Assembly: GCF_014837145.1 (NCBI RefSeq) | Contig: NZ_JACYFS010000001.1 | Span: 186,001 to 250,000, forward strand | DNA length: 64,000 bases | From: Chryseobacterium caseinilyticum | GTDB lineage: Bacteria; Bacteroidota; Bacteroidia; Flavobacteriales; Weeksellaceae | Direction of reading: 5' to 3' | Shown: positions 7,739 to 16,046 of the stretch, piece after piece | Numbering within the stretch: position 1 is the stretch's first letter | Layout: every line of letters starts with the position of its first letter | Program-made: the position numbers and the translations under genes | The notes under the pieces: model-generated | What the model was told of the DNA's origin: nothing | The model's database searches: none | Seen by the model: only the letters and a program-made list of their open reading frames with translations

Positions 7739-10141
7739 ATGAAAATATCAAATAACTGGCTTAAAGATTTTATCAAAACAGATATTAAAACCGAGAGAAT
7801 CGGGGAATTTCTTACCGATATAGGTCTTGAAGTTGAAGGAATAGAAAAATTTGAAAGCATCAAAGGCAGCCTTGAAGGAATCGTCGTGGGAAAAGTTTTG
7901 ACCTGCGAAAAGCACCCCAATGCTGATAAACTAAACAAAACAACCGTAGATGTTGGTACAGGAAAGATTCTGAATATCGTTTGCGGAGCTCCGAATGTAG
8001 CTGAAGGACAGACTGTTCCAGTAGCTGTAGTAGGAACAAAAATTTACGCCAAAGACGGAAGTTTTTTTGAAATCAAGGAAGCCAAAATCCGTGGTGAAGT
8101 TTCACAAGGGATGATCTGTGCAGAAGATGAATTGGGTTTGAGCGATGATCACGGCGGAATTATGGTTTTGGATGAGACAAAATATGAAGTAGGAAAGAAG
8201 TTTGCAGACTATTTCGAACTTGCGAATGACGAAGTTTTTGAAATCGGTTTAACGCCAAACAGAACTGATGCGATGTCACATTATGGCGTTGCGAGAGACC
8301 TTTTTGCTTATCTTTCAACCAATCAGCAAAAGTCAGAATTCAATAAAGTTTCTTCTGAAGTTTTAAATAATGAAGGTTCACATAATTTCAGTCTTGAAGT
8401 TGAGAATACAGATCTCACACCGAGATATATTGGTGCTGTAATTGAAAATGTGAAAGTTGCAGAATCTCCGGCATGGCTTAAAGACAGATTGAAAGCCATC
8501 GGACTGAGCCCGATTAACAACGTTGTAGATATCACCAATTATATTCTTCATGGCCTCGGTCAGCCGCTTCACGCTTTTGACGCCGATAAAATTGAAGGCA
8601 GAAAAGTAAAAGTGGGAACTGTTGCTGAAGGAACAAAATTTAAAACATTAGACGGTGTTGAAAGAACATTAAACGGTTCAGAAATCATCATCAAAGACGG
8701 AAATGATCATCCTTTGTGTATTGCAGGAGTTTTCGGTGGTGCCCATTCCGGAGTTTCTACCGAGACGAAAACAATTTTCCTTGAAAGTGCTTACTTCAAT
8801 CCTGTTGCTGTCCGAAAAGCAGCAAAAGCCCATGGTTTAAATACCGATGCTTCTTTCAGATTTGAAAGAGGAGTGGATCCGAATATTACCAGAACCGCTC
8901 TTACGCACGCTGTAAAATTAATCAGCGAACTGGCGGAAGGGAAATTGGTTGGAGAAATTCTTGAAGAATATCCAAATAAAATTAAAGACAACTATGTGAT
9001 CATCAGATTCTCAAAAATCGAGCAGATTTTAGGAACAAAAATTCACAGAGAAAAAGTAAAAGAGATTTTAAAAGCACTTGATATTCAGGTTTTGAATGAA
9101 ATTCAGAATGGTTTTGAAGTTTCAGTTCCTGCATACAGAGCCGATGTAACAAGAGAAATCGACATCATCGAAGAACTTTTAAGAATTTACGGTTACAATA
9201 AAATTGATGCTCCGCAGAAAATTTCATTTACACCGGTTAAATTAAATGCAAAAGATCAGGACGAACTTGAAAACTCCTGGGCAAGAACGCTTCAGAGTTT
9301 AGGTTTCAATGAAGTAATGAATAATTCTTTGACTTCAGTTAAAGATGAAACCGATGCAGTGAAACTTCTGAATCCTTTAAGCAATGATTTGGCATTTATG
9401 AGAAAGTCTTTACTGGAAGGTCTTTTACAGAATGCAATCTACAATATCAACAGAAAAAATCAGGACATCAAATTTTTTGAATTCGGAAAAATCTATCATA
9501 AAAAAGAGAAGTACGAAGAAAGAAAACAACTTGCAGTTTTGGTTTCAGGAAGAGATGTTGCCGAAAACTGGCTTCAGCCAAAATCTGCGACAGGTTTCTA
9601 CAATCTGAAAGCGTATGTAAAAGTTCTGCTTGAAAAATTAGCGGTTGATTACAAAGAAATTGCTTCTTCTGACGGGAGATTTTCTGATGCTTTGGAATAT
9701 GAGATCAATGGTGAAACCGTAGTAATAATCGGTAAAGTAGCTCCTCAAATGCTGAAGGATTTTGATATTGATCAGGATTGTTTCTACGCAGAAATCGAAC
9801 TTGAACGGGCACAAAAATTAAGATCTGAAAACGAACTTAAATTTAAAGATATTCCTAAATTCAACAAAATAAGAAGAGATCTGGCTTTGCTGATTGATAA
9901 AAATGTTCAGTATCAGGATCTTTATCAGACAGCGAAAAAGAATAAGTCTCCGTTCATCAAAAACATCAATCTTTTTGACGTTTATGAAGGGAAAAATCTT
10001 CCTGAAGGCAAGAAATCTTATGCCATGAGTTTTGAACTTTTAAATGAAGAAAAAACTCTGGAAGAAAAAGAAATCGCTTCCGTAATGGAATCTCTGATTA
10101 AATCTTTCCAGAAAGAATTCAATGCAGAATTAAGATCTTAG
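7739..10141 (+). CDS. pheT: Phenylalanine-tRNA ligase beta subunit
   Basis: At 800 residues this is a normal-length bacterial PheT. It starts MKISNNWLKDFI. It then has the EMAP-like tRNA-binding domain (about 40-150, with HPNADKL), the B3/B4 editing region (about 210-360), the B5 domain (about 405-475), the catalytic-like core (about 490-690) and the C-terminal ferredoxin-fold anticodon-binding domain (about 705-800, FNKIRRDLALLID). It pairs with PheS, which is not in the window; separated pheS and pheT are usual in Flavobacteriia. A terminator follows immediately. Confidence 0.98.
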   Translation: MKISNNWLKDFIKTDIKTERIGEFLTDIGLEVEGIEKFESIKGSLEGIVVGKVLTCEKHPNADKLNKTTVDVGTGKILNIVCGAPNVAEGQTVPVAVVGTKIYAKDGSFFEIKEAKIRGEVSQGMICAEDELGLSDDHGGIMVLDETKYEVGKKFADYFELANDEVFEIGLTPNRTDAMSHYGVARDLFAYLSTNQQKSEFNKVSSEVLNNEGSHNFSLEVENTDLTPRYIGAVIENVKVAESPAWLKDRLKAIGLSPINNVVDITNYILHGLGQPLHAFDADKIEGRKVKVGTVAEGTKFKTLDGVERTLNGSEIIIKDGNDHPLCIAGVFGGAHSGVSTETKTIFLESAYFNPVAVRKAAKAHGLNTDASFRFERGVDPNITRTALTHAVKLISELAEGKLVGEILEEYPNKIKDNYVIIRFSKIEQILGTKIHREKVKEILKALDIQVLNEIQNGFEVSVPAYRADVTREIDIIEELLRIYGYNKIDAPQKISFTPVKLNAKDQDELENSWARTLQSLGFNEVMNNSLTSVKDETDAVKLLNPLSNDLAFMRKSLLEGLLQNAIYNINRKNQDIKFFEFGKIYHKKEKYEERKQLAVLVSGRDVAENWLQPKSATGFYNLKAYVKVLLEKLAVDYKEIASSDGRFSDALEYEINGETVVIIGKVAPQMLKDFDIDQDCFYAEIELERAQKLRSENELKFKDIPKFNKIRRDLALLIDKNVQYQDLYQTAKKNKSPFIKNINLFDVYEGKNLPEGKKSYAMSFELLNEEKTLEEKEIASVMESLIKSFQKEFNAELRS

Positions 10142-10166
10142 CAACAAGATTCATATTTAAATACAG

Positions 10167-10193
10167 GACTGTTCGCAAGAGCAGTCTTTTTTT
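10167..10193 (+). terminator. Rho-independent terminator after pheT
   Basis: GACTGTTC and GAGCAGTC form an 8-bp stem (one G-U pair) around a GCAA tetraloop, followed by seven Ts, 25 bases after the pheT stop. Confidence 0.88.
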
Positions 10194-10506
10194 ATTTGTG
10201 TGATAATTTTAAAATTAGCGTACTTACTTAATTTCCATTTTATGTATAATTATGACTTCGGAAACGGAAGCGTTAAGAAATTTTAAAAAAATTCCGTAAA
10301 GAAATTTCCACTGTTTGAGTGACGGCAATGAAAGTTATTCAAGAAACTACTTTCTTTCCGTCCGAGTTTGGAAATTTTAGGAATTTATTTAAAATTTTAG
10401 CTGAGTTTCCAAGTCTTGAATTTTTGATTCTTTTGTTTCAAGACAAAAGAATAAATAGTGAATTTTACTTTCCAATTTTAATTATATTTACGTTTTACAA
10501 AACTAA
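10194..10506. other. Intergenic region between pheT and the APC permease
   Basis: No convincing gene is present; a 67-codon frame from a GTG at 10319 has low-complexity, unlikely protein sequence. A perfect 10-bp hairpin occurs at 10427-10452 (ATTCTTTTGT, six-base loop, ACAAAAGAAT) without a T tract. It may act on the leader of the permease mRNA. Confidence 0.4.
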
Positions 10507-11919
10507 ATGCAGAAAAAACTAAAACTTTGGGATGCCATCATGCTCGTAATGGGTTCAATGATCGGAAGCGGAATTTTTATCGTCAGCTCAGATATCATGA
10601 GAAACCTCGGTTCCGGCTGGTGGCTCGTAATCGTGTGGATTATCACAGGTGTGATGACGGTGGCAGCAGCAATCAGCTACGGCGAACTCTCTGCGATATT
10701 TCCCAAAGCCGGCGGACAGTATGTCTATTTAAAAGAAATCTTCGGAAGACGGATAGGCTTTCTGTACGGATGGGGACTTTTTTCTGTCATCCAAACCGGT
10801 ACAATTGCAGCTGTGGCTGTAGCTTTCGGGAAATTTACAGCATATCTTATTCCTGCTTTGAATAACGCCCAACCTATTTTTCAGCAGGGAGAATTTAAAA
10901 TTACCTACATTCAGATTCTGGCAATTTTTGTCATCATGCTGCTCACCTTCATCAATACAAAAGGTGTAGAAAGCGGTAAATTTTTACAGAACCTCTTTAC
11001 AGGCTCCAAAATTTTAGCTTTAATCGGAATTATCGTAGCCGGAATTTTCTTTGTAAGCAACAGTTATTTATCGGAAAATTTCAGTGCGGGTTTAAATGCA
11101 TTTAATAATTTAGAAAAAGATTCTTTAGGGAATTTCCTTCAGACTGGCTGGAAATCAGTTTCAGGGCTAACACTTTTTGGAGGAATCGCTTCAGCAATGG
11201 TGGGTGCAGTTTTCAGTTCTGTCGCCTGGGAGAGTGTAACTTTTGTTTCCGGTGAAATTGAAAATCCTAAAAAGAATGTTGTAAGGTCAATGATTTTCGG
11301 AACTTCAGCGGTGATGGTACTTTATCTTGCCGTTAACATAGTTTATCTTTCAACATTATCCCGGGACCAAATCGCTTTTGCAGCAGACGACAGGGTAGCG
11401 GTTTCTTCAGCTTTGGCAATTTTTGGCAACACCGGAACTCTGATTATCGCTTTGCTTGTAATGATCTCTACATTTGGTTGCAATAACGGTTTGATTTTAT
11501 CAGGAGCGAGAGTTTTTCAAACCATGTCAAAAGACGGAATGTTCTTTAAATCAGCTTCCGAAAACAATAAAAATCAGGTTCCCGAAAATGCCTTGTGGAT
11601 GCAGGGAGTCTGGGCAAGCGTTCTTTGCCTCAGCGGACAGTATGGTAATTTACTGGATATGATTTCATTTGTCATCGTTTTATTCTATATGATCACTGTT
11701 TTTGGGGTTATTTATTTAAGAATTAAAAAACCTGAACTTGAAAGACCATATAAAACGTGGCTATATCCTGTTACTCCGCTTATTTATCTGGTTATCGGTA
11801 CAGCATTCTGTGTATTGCTTCTTTTCTTCAAAACACAGTACACGTGGCCGGGATTGCTTTTGGTATTGATTGGTCTTCCTATTTATTACTTCATCAATTC
11901 CCACAAAAAGGATGTTTGA
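10507..11919 (+). CDS. APC-superfamily amino acid permease
   Basis: This 470-residue protein has about 12 hydrophobic segments and starts close to the first helix, with the family's unwound-helix motif MGSMIGSGIF near residues 16-25. A conserved AISYGELSAIFPKAGGQYVYLKE region and a central SSVAWESVTFVSGEIENPKKN stretch are typical of LAT/AdiC-like APC transporters. It should be an inner-membrane amino acid:proton symporter or antiporter. The substrate cannot be assigned. It follows the pheT terminator and seems to be monocistronic. Confidence 0.93.
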   Translation: MQKKLKLWDAIMLVMGSMIGSGIFIVSSDIMRNLGSGWWLVIVWIITGVMTVAAAISYGELSAIFPKAGGQYVYLKEIFGRRIGFLYGWGLFSVIQTGTIAAVAVAFGKFTAYLIPALNNAQPIFQQGEFKITYIQILAIFVIMLLTFINTKGVESGKFLQNLFTGSKILALIGIIVAGIFFVSNSYLSENFSAGLNAFNNLEKDSLGNFLQTGWKSVSGLTLFGGIASAMVGAVFSSVAWESVTFVSGEIENPKKNVVRSMIFGTSAVMVLYLAVNIVYLSTLSRDQIAFAADDRVAVSSALAIFGNTGTLIIALLVMISTFGCNNGLILSGARVFQTMSKDGMFFKSASENNKNQVPENALWMQGVWASVLCLSGQYGNLLDMISFVIVLFYMITVFGVIYLRIKKPELERPYKTWLYPVTPLIYLVIGTAFCVLLLFFKTQYTWPGLLLVLIGLPIYYFINSHKKDV

Positions 11920-11980
11920 TTTGTCATAAAAAATGTTTATTTTGGTATAACCAATTCCTTAATAAATATGAAGTCAGTTT

Positions 11981-12421
11981 ATGGATAAAACCAATTACAG
12001 AATGCCCTTTTCTCCGGACAGCTTGATGGTAGAGGGCGGAAGTGTGGATACATGCGATGAAGCCGAAAGTATTGCCCACAACATCATGCTTCTGATCACC
12101 ACAAAAAAAGGTGAAAACCGGTATGATGACAACTACGGAAACGAAGTCTGGAATCTCGAATTTGACAACGGCGTAAGCTCCGGAATGTGGGAAACCATCT
12201 TTATCAACAGTCTCAAACAGCAGATCAGAGCCTACGAACCCAGAATTGTAGATGCAAAAGTAGATGCTCACCTCGAATTTGTAGAGCATAATTACGACAC
12301 CAAAGAGCATACAGAAATCAAAAAAAAGGTAAGAATTGCCGTCAATGCCAGAATGGAGGCAAGTGGCGAACGGTATAGTTTTGTCACCGAAATTTTTCTC
12401 AGCCCGATGTCGATTGACTGA
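11981..12421 (+). CDS. tssE: gp25/TssE-like T6SS baseplate protein (GPW_gp25 family)
   Basis: The 146-residue product resembles the GPW/gp25 baseplate-wedge family: an N-terminal AESIAHNIMLLITTKKGENRYDDNYG segment and a C-terminal KKKVRIAVNARMEASGERYSF strand. In Bacteroidota these proteins form the TssE-like part of the T6SSiii contractile injection machine, at the cytoplasmic face where the sheath docks. The gene lies 43 bases before a tssF-like gene, which supports the call. No other T6SS gene (sheath, ATPase, Hcp, membrane complex) is in the window. Confidence 0.8.
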   Translation: MDKTNYRMPFSPDSLMVEGGSVDTCDEAESIAHNIMLLITTKKGENRYDDNYGNEVWNLEFDNGVSSGMWETIFINSLKQQIRAYEPRIVDAKVDAHLEFVEHNYDTKEHTEIKKKVRIAVNARMEASGERYSFVTEIFLSPMSID

Positions 12422-12464
12422 GGCTTTTCCATTTAATTATTTTTAATTTTTTTCAAAAACATTT

Positions 12465-14339
12465 ATGAATCTGGATCAGAATATATATTCAAAAGAATCT
12501 GTAAAGGCGAGAATGCTGCAGAACGCGACCAAAATCTGGGGTGTGAAAAGTCCCCAGTCGCTGGATCCTTTTGTGAAACTGCTTATTGATGCCTTCAGCA
12601 CAGAAATATTCAAAACCAATAACGAGGTACAGTCGGTGAACAGCAGGATTCTGGAGAAACTATCCAAACTGCTTACCCCCAATATTTATACACATCCTTT
12701 TCCGGCACATGCCATAGCGTTTGTAAACCCGACTGAAATGTCAGAAAAACTTTGGGAGCACACGGAATTTTTTTTCAAGAAAACAATTTCTTCCAGTGTC
12801 AAAGGCGAATCTGACCGCCAGGTAAGCATTCCTTTTACGCCGATTGATTCTGTAGTTTTAAACAGATTGCAGACTTCGGTAATGATAGTAGGCAACAACT
12901 GCTATGGAATCGATGAAAAACTCAATAAAATTCCTATGGGTAGGTTTCAGGGAAAAATTGATGACTACCGGAAAATTACAATCGGAATTGATGCAAGCCA
13001 GCTGAAAGGCGAAAAATTTCCGAAACATCTCAGTATTTATTGCTCAAATCCTTCTTTCGAACATTTGGATTTTGTTTTTAAACTGTTACCATTCACCGAA
13101 ATTACTTCCAACGGAAACCCTATTGCAGTGCGCGGAGGTCTTTCGTACGAGAAAAACGTTTCCTATCAGGGTTATGAAGAGATTTTCAACGAACAATCCA
13201 TCAGAACCAAAGTAAAAGCATCTTTAAAGAATGTGTATGATCAGAAATTTATAGAAATCACCGGACTTTCGGATAAACTTTTGCTTGAAAATGTTCTTCC
13301 CGAAGAAATTCAGCATCTTGCAGATCAGGAATCTTTAGAGAAGTTTGTTTCCGGTAAAAATATGCTCTGGCTCACCATTAGATTTCCACCACAGTTTACT
13401 GCTGAGATTTTAGATAATTTTTCTTTTATTTTAAATGCTTTTCCTGTCTACAACAGAGGCTGGAAAAAAACTGAATACAGTCTCGATGTGATGGGCAACA
13501 ATATCCCGCTGATTACCGATGTCGGTGAGCATTTTCTCTATGTGGATGAAGTACAGGACGGCGACGGAAATTATTATCAGGAAATTCCTTTTACCCCAAA
13601 TGACCATCTTAAAAAAGGACTTTATACCGTTCGGAAAGGTGGAATGGAACGATTCAACAACAGAAATGCTGTTGATATGATTGCCAATGTTCTGGAATTG
13701 ACAAGAGATGAAATTACAGCTTTCTCTCTTTTAAACCGCGATAATGTGAAAACGGTTCTCAATGAAATTTCAGGTCAGATGAAAACCATGATGCAGAAAA
13801 TTAATAACGTACGACAGAATACCAGACAGGATTTTAACTACGTCATTCTTGAACCCCTGGAAAACTCGCGTCACACTTTTGCGGCTTTTTGGTACACCAA
13901 CTGTACTTTAGCCAACCAAATGCGACCGGGAACCGAACTTTCAAATCAGAAAAAATCGCAGTTTATGACACTGCTTACGGAAACTTTGGGTGGAGCAGAA
14001 GAGCAAACGGGAACAGACAGTATTCAGGCTTTTAAATTTGCTTTGACGTCTACAGATAAAATCATTACCATTCAGGATGTGAAAAATTATTGTGAAATGG
14101 TACTGAAAGATGAGCTGAAGGAAATCCGCGTGACACGCGGAACGATGATCAGCAGCAAGCCGAAAGAAGGTTTCATCAGAACGGTTCAGATTCAGATTAT
14201 CCCGCAAAATTATGCTTTTTATGGGAAAAGATATTGGGATAATATGGCGGGCGTGTTGAAAAATCAAATCATTTCCCGTGCAATCGACGGTCTGGAATAC
14301 ATTTTGGAAGTGAAAGACGAAGATGATTTACTCAACTAA
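12465..14339 (+). CDS. tssF: T6SSiii baseplate subunit TssF-like
   Basis: The 624-residue soluble protein has the TssF-like opening: a helical segment (SLDPFVKLLIDAFSTEIFKTN) followed by ILEKLSKLLTPNIYTHPFPAHAIAFV, matching the arrangement by which TssF starts its wedge bundle. The length fits the Bacteroidota TssF. It would form, with TssE/TssG/TssK homologues, the baseplate on which the contractile sheath polymerises. It follows the gp25 gene with the same orientation and no terminator between, so the pair is probably one operon. Confidence 0.82.
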   Translation: MNLDQNIYSKESVKARMLQNATKIWGVKSPQSLDPFVKLLIDAFSTEIFKTNNEVQSVNSRILEKLSKLLTPNIYTHPFPAHAIAFVNPTEMSEKLWEHTEFFFKKTISSSVKGESDRQVSIPFTPIDSVVLNRLQTSVMIVGNNCYGIDEKLNKIPMGRFQGKIDDYRKITIGIDASQLKGEKFPKHLSIYCSNPSFEHLDFVFKLLPFTEITSNGNPIAVRGGLSYEKNVSYQGYEEIFNEQSIRTKVKASLKNVYDQKFIEITGLSDKLLLENVLPEEIQHLADQESLEKFVSGKNMLWLTIRFPPQFTAEILDNFSFILNAFPVYNRGWKKTEYSLDVMGNNIPLITDVGEHFLYVDEVQDGDGNYYQEIPFTPNDHLKKGLYTVRKGGMERFNNRNAVDMIANVLELTRDEITAFSLLNRDNVKTVLNEISGQMKTMMQKINNVRQNTRQDFNYVILEPLENSRHTFAAFWYTNCTLANQMRPGTELSNQKKSQFMTLLTETLGGAEEQTGTDSIQAFKFALTSTDKIITIQDVKNYCEMVLKDELKEIRVTRGTMISSKPKEGFIRTVQIQIIPQNYAFYGKRYWDNMAGVLKNQIISRAIDGLEYILEVKDEDDLLN

Positions 14340-14365
14340 ATTTCGGGCAGACAATTTATTTTGCC

Positions 14366-14373
14366 TAAATTTG
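14366..14373 (+). promoter_or_regulatory. Putative -7 element of the META lipoprotein gene
   Basis: TAAATTTG matches TAnnTTTG, 18 bases before the ATG at 14392. A -33 box at the usual spacing is not clear. Confidence 0.35.
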
Positions 14374-14391
14374 AATTATAAAATTTAAAAA

Positions 14392-14805
14392 ATGAAAAAT
14401 TATATCTTAGGTCTTTTAGGAGCTGCAACAATAGTTTCATGCGGATCGATGGGTGGAAGTTCTGCTTCATCCAAAGTAGGTAAAACTCAGGCTTCTATTG
14501 CCAATACAAAATGGGTTTTGGCGGACAAAGTAAAAGGAACTGTGCCAACGTTAAACATTGAAGGCGAGAAAATCAACGGTAACGGAGGCTGCAACAGATT
14601 TTTCGGAACTGTGGCTATGGATGCGCAGTCAGGAACATTTACACCATCAGGCGTTGGTTCTACAAAAATGGCCTGCGAAAACATGAGTGTAGAAAACAAT
14701 TACCTCGGAGCTTTGCAGAAAGTAAATAAATATGTGGTTACTGACTCAAGTCTTGAACTTTACCAAGGGAGTCTGTTGCTTTTAAAATTTAATAAAGCTG
14801 ACTAA
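14392..14805 (+). CDS. META-domain lipoprotein (HslJ-like)
   Basis: The 137-residue precursor has a lipoprotein signal with the lipobox Cys at residue 17 (TIVSCGS), a short Gly/Ser linker and one META domain (about 36-135). The domain includes the hallmark GGCNRFFG segment and a later MACENMSVENNYLGAL. META proteins such as HslJ are envelope-located and linked to heat shock or novobiocin resistance; the molecular activity is unknown. It should be anchored in the outer membrane or periplasmic face. A bidirectional terminator separates it from the convergent gene. Confidence 0.9.
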   Translation: MKNYILGLLGAATIVSCGSMGGSSASSKVGKTQASIANTKWVLADKVKGTVPTLNIEGEKINGNGGCNRFFGTVAMDAQSGTFTPSGVGSTKMACENMSVENNYLGALQKVNKYVVTDSSLELYQGSLLLLKFNKAD

Positions 14806-14824
14806 AGAATTTAAATTATAACAG

Positions 14825-14850
14825 AAAACCTGATCGTCGGTCAGGTTTTT
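14825..14850. terminator. Bidirectional terminator between the META and phosphatase genes
   Basis: AAAACCTGA (14825-14833) and TCAGGTTTT (14841-14849) form a 9-bp stem with A tract on one side and T tract on the other. It lies between two convergent genes and can serve both. Confidence 0.8.
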
Positions 14851-14856
14851 CTTTTT

Positions 14857-15936
14857 TTATTCTGTTACGATGGCATCGCGCTGGCCGTCTTCCTTTTTGC
14901 CCTCTTCAATCATTTCTTCGGCCTCGGCTTTTTCTTCAGCATCCGCAGTATCTATTCTTTCCTCCTGATCATCATTCACATGATCGATTTTAAATTTACA
15001 GTACACCGGAAGATGGTCTGAACCAAAGTTTTCCAACGTTTTTAAGGTATCAATGAAAATTTCCTCGCTGTGAAACATCAGATCAATCGGAAATCTGAAA
15101 AATCTGTATTTCGCATGGAAAGTCGAAATAAACGCATGCCCAACTCTCGGATCGATCAGTTCACTTGTTTTTCTGAACAGGATGGATGATTTTGACCATG
15201 CCACATTATTAAAATCACCAACAACAATTACAGGCTTATCAATTTCCTTCACTCTTTTTGCTGTGCTGAGAAGGTCGCCGTCTCTTTCTTTTGAGGTTTT
15301 TTCTTCGGTAGGACTTGGCGGCGGAGGATGAACTCCGAAAAATACAAATTCAAAACCATCTTCCGTTTTCAAATGCGCTTCAATGCTCGGGATATCGTCA
15401 GCTACAAAGAAATGCGTTTTAGATTCTGAAATTTCCAGTTTGGAGTAAAAGTGCATTCCGTAAGTATTCTCCAAGGTAACTTTATGCTGAAACGGATAAT
15501 CTTTTTCAAGAACCGTCAGTGCATTTTCCCAGTCACCATTGCTTTCCATGGTCAGGAAAACGTCTGGTTTGCATTTATTAATCAGATTAATAAACTGATT
15601 ATAATCGGTATTAAACTGATACACATTTGCAGAAATAAACTGTAAAGGTTTTGAAGCTTTATCTGATGGTTTGTGGTCTTTAACAGGGTAGAGTGGCGTA
15701 TATTTGATCAGGACAATGCCGTGATAAATAATTAAAAAGGCCAGAATTCCCTGAGCAATTTTCCAGGTTAAATCTTTTTCAAGAAAAAATCCGAACCCAA
15801 AAGTAAGTACTGCGATGATAAAAACCTGAATTTTACCGAAGTCCGGAACGCGGAAAACCCAATAAGTACCGGGAATTTTTGGAAGAACGGAAAATAAAAC
15901 GATTAAAATACTCAGTACAAAATATAGTTCCCACAT
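14857..15936 (-). CDS. Membrane-anchored endonuclease/exonuclease/phosphatase-family protein
   Basis: This 359-residue protein has three hydrophobic segments in the first about 80 residues, then an EEP domain with the metal Glu (LTMESNGDW), GDFNN and the C-terminal SDHLPV catalytic His/Asp motif. The last about 35 residues are a Glu/Asp-rich tail (DAEEKAEAEEMIEEGKK). EEP enzymes hydrolyse phosphodiesters or phosphate esters. The placement of the domain outside the inner membrane is inferred. The substrate could be DNA, a phospholipid or a nucleotide. Confidence 0.88.
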   Translation of the reverse strand: MWELYFVLSILIVLFSVLPKIPGTYWVFRVPDFGKIQVFIIAVLTFGFGFFLEKDLTWKIAQGILAFLIIYHGIVLIKYTPLYPVKDHKPSDKASKPLQFISANVYQFNTDYNQFINLINKCKPDVFLTMESNGDWENALTVLEKDYPFQHKVTLENTYGMHFYSKLEISESKTHFFVADDIPSIEAHLKTEDGFEFVFFGVHPPPPSPTEEKTSKERDGDLLSTAKRVKEIDKPVIVVGDFNNVAWSKSSILFRKTSELIDPRVGHAFISTFHAKYRFFRFPIDLMFHSEEIFIDTLKTLENFGSDHLPVYCKFKIDHVNDDQEERIDTADAEEKAEAEEMIEEGKKEDGQRDAIVTE

Positions 15937-16009
15937 AGTTCATCAAACGAAAGCACTAATTTAGATATAATTAAAAATCTACCAAAAGAAAATATGTTAC
16001 ATTTAAAAT

Positions 16010-16036
16010 AAAAAAAGCCGCCCATTTCTGAGCGAC
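16010..16036 (-). terminator. Terminator of the first M13 peptidase gene
   Basis: On the minus strand GTCGCTCA pairs with TGGGCGGC through a GAAA loop, using G-U pairs, and runs into a seven-T tract, 11 bases after the stop. Confidence 0.75.
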
Positions 16037-16046
16037 CTTAGGTATA

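Noticed and set aside
10319-10522. 67-codon frame between pheT and the APC permease
   Set aside because: It starts at a GTG, has low-complexity sequence, overlaps the permease start and lies over a hairpin.
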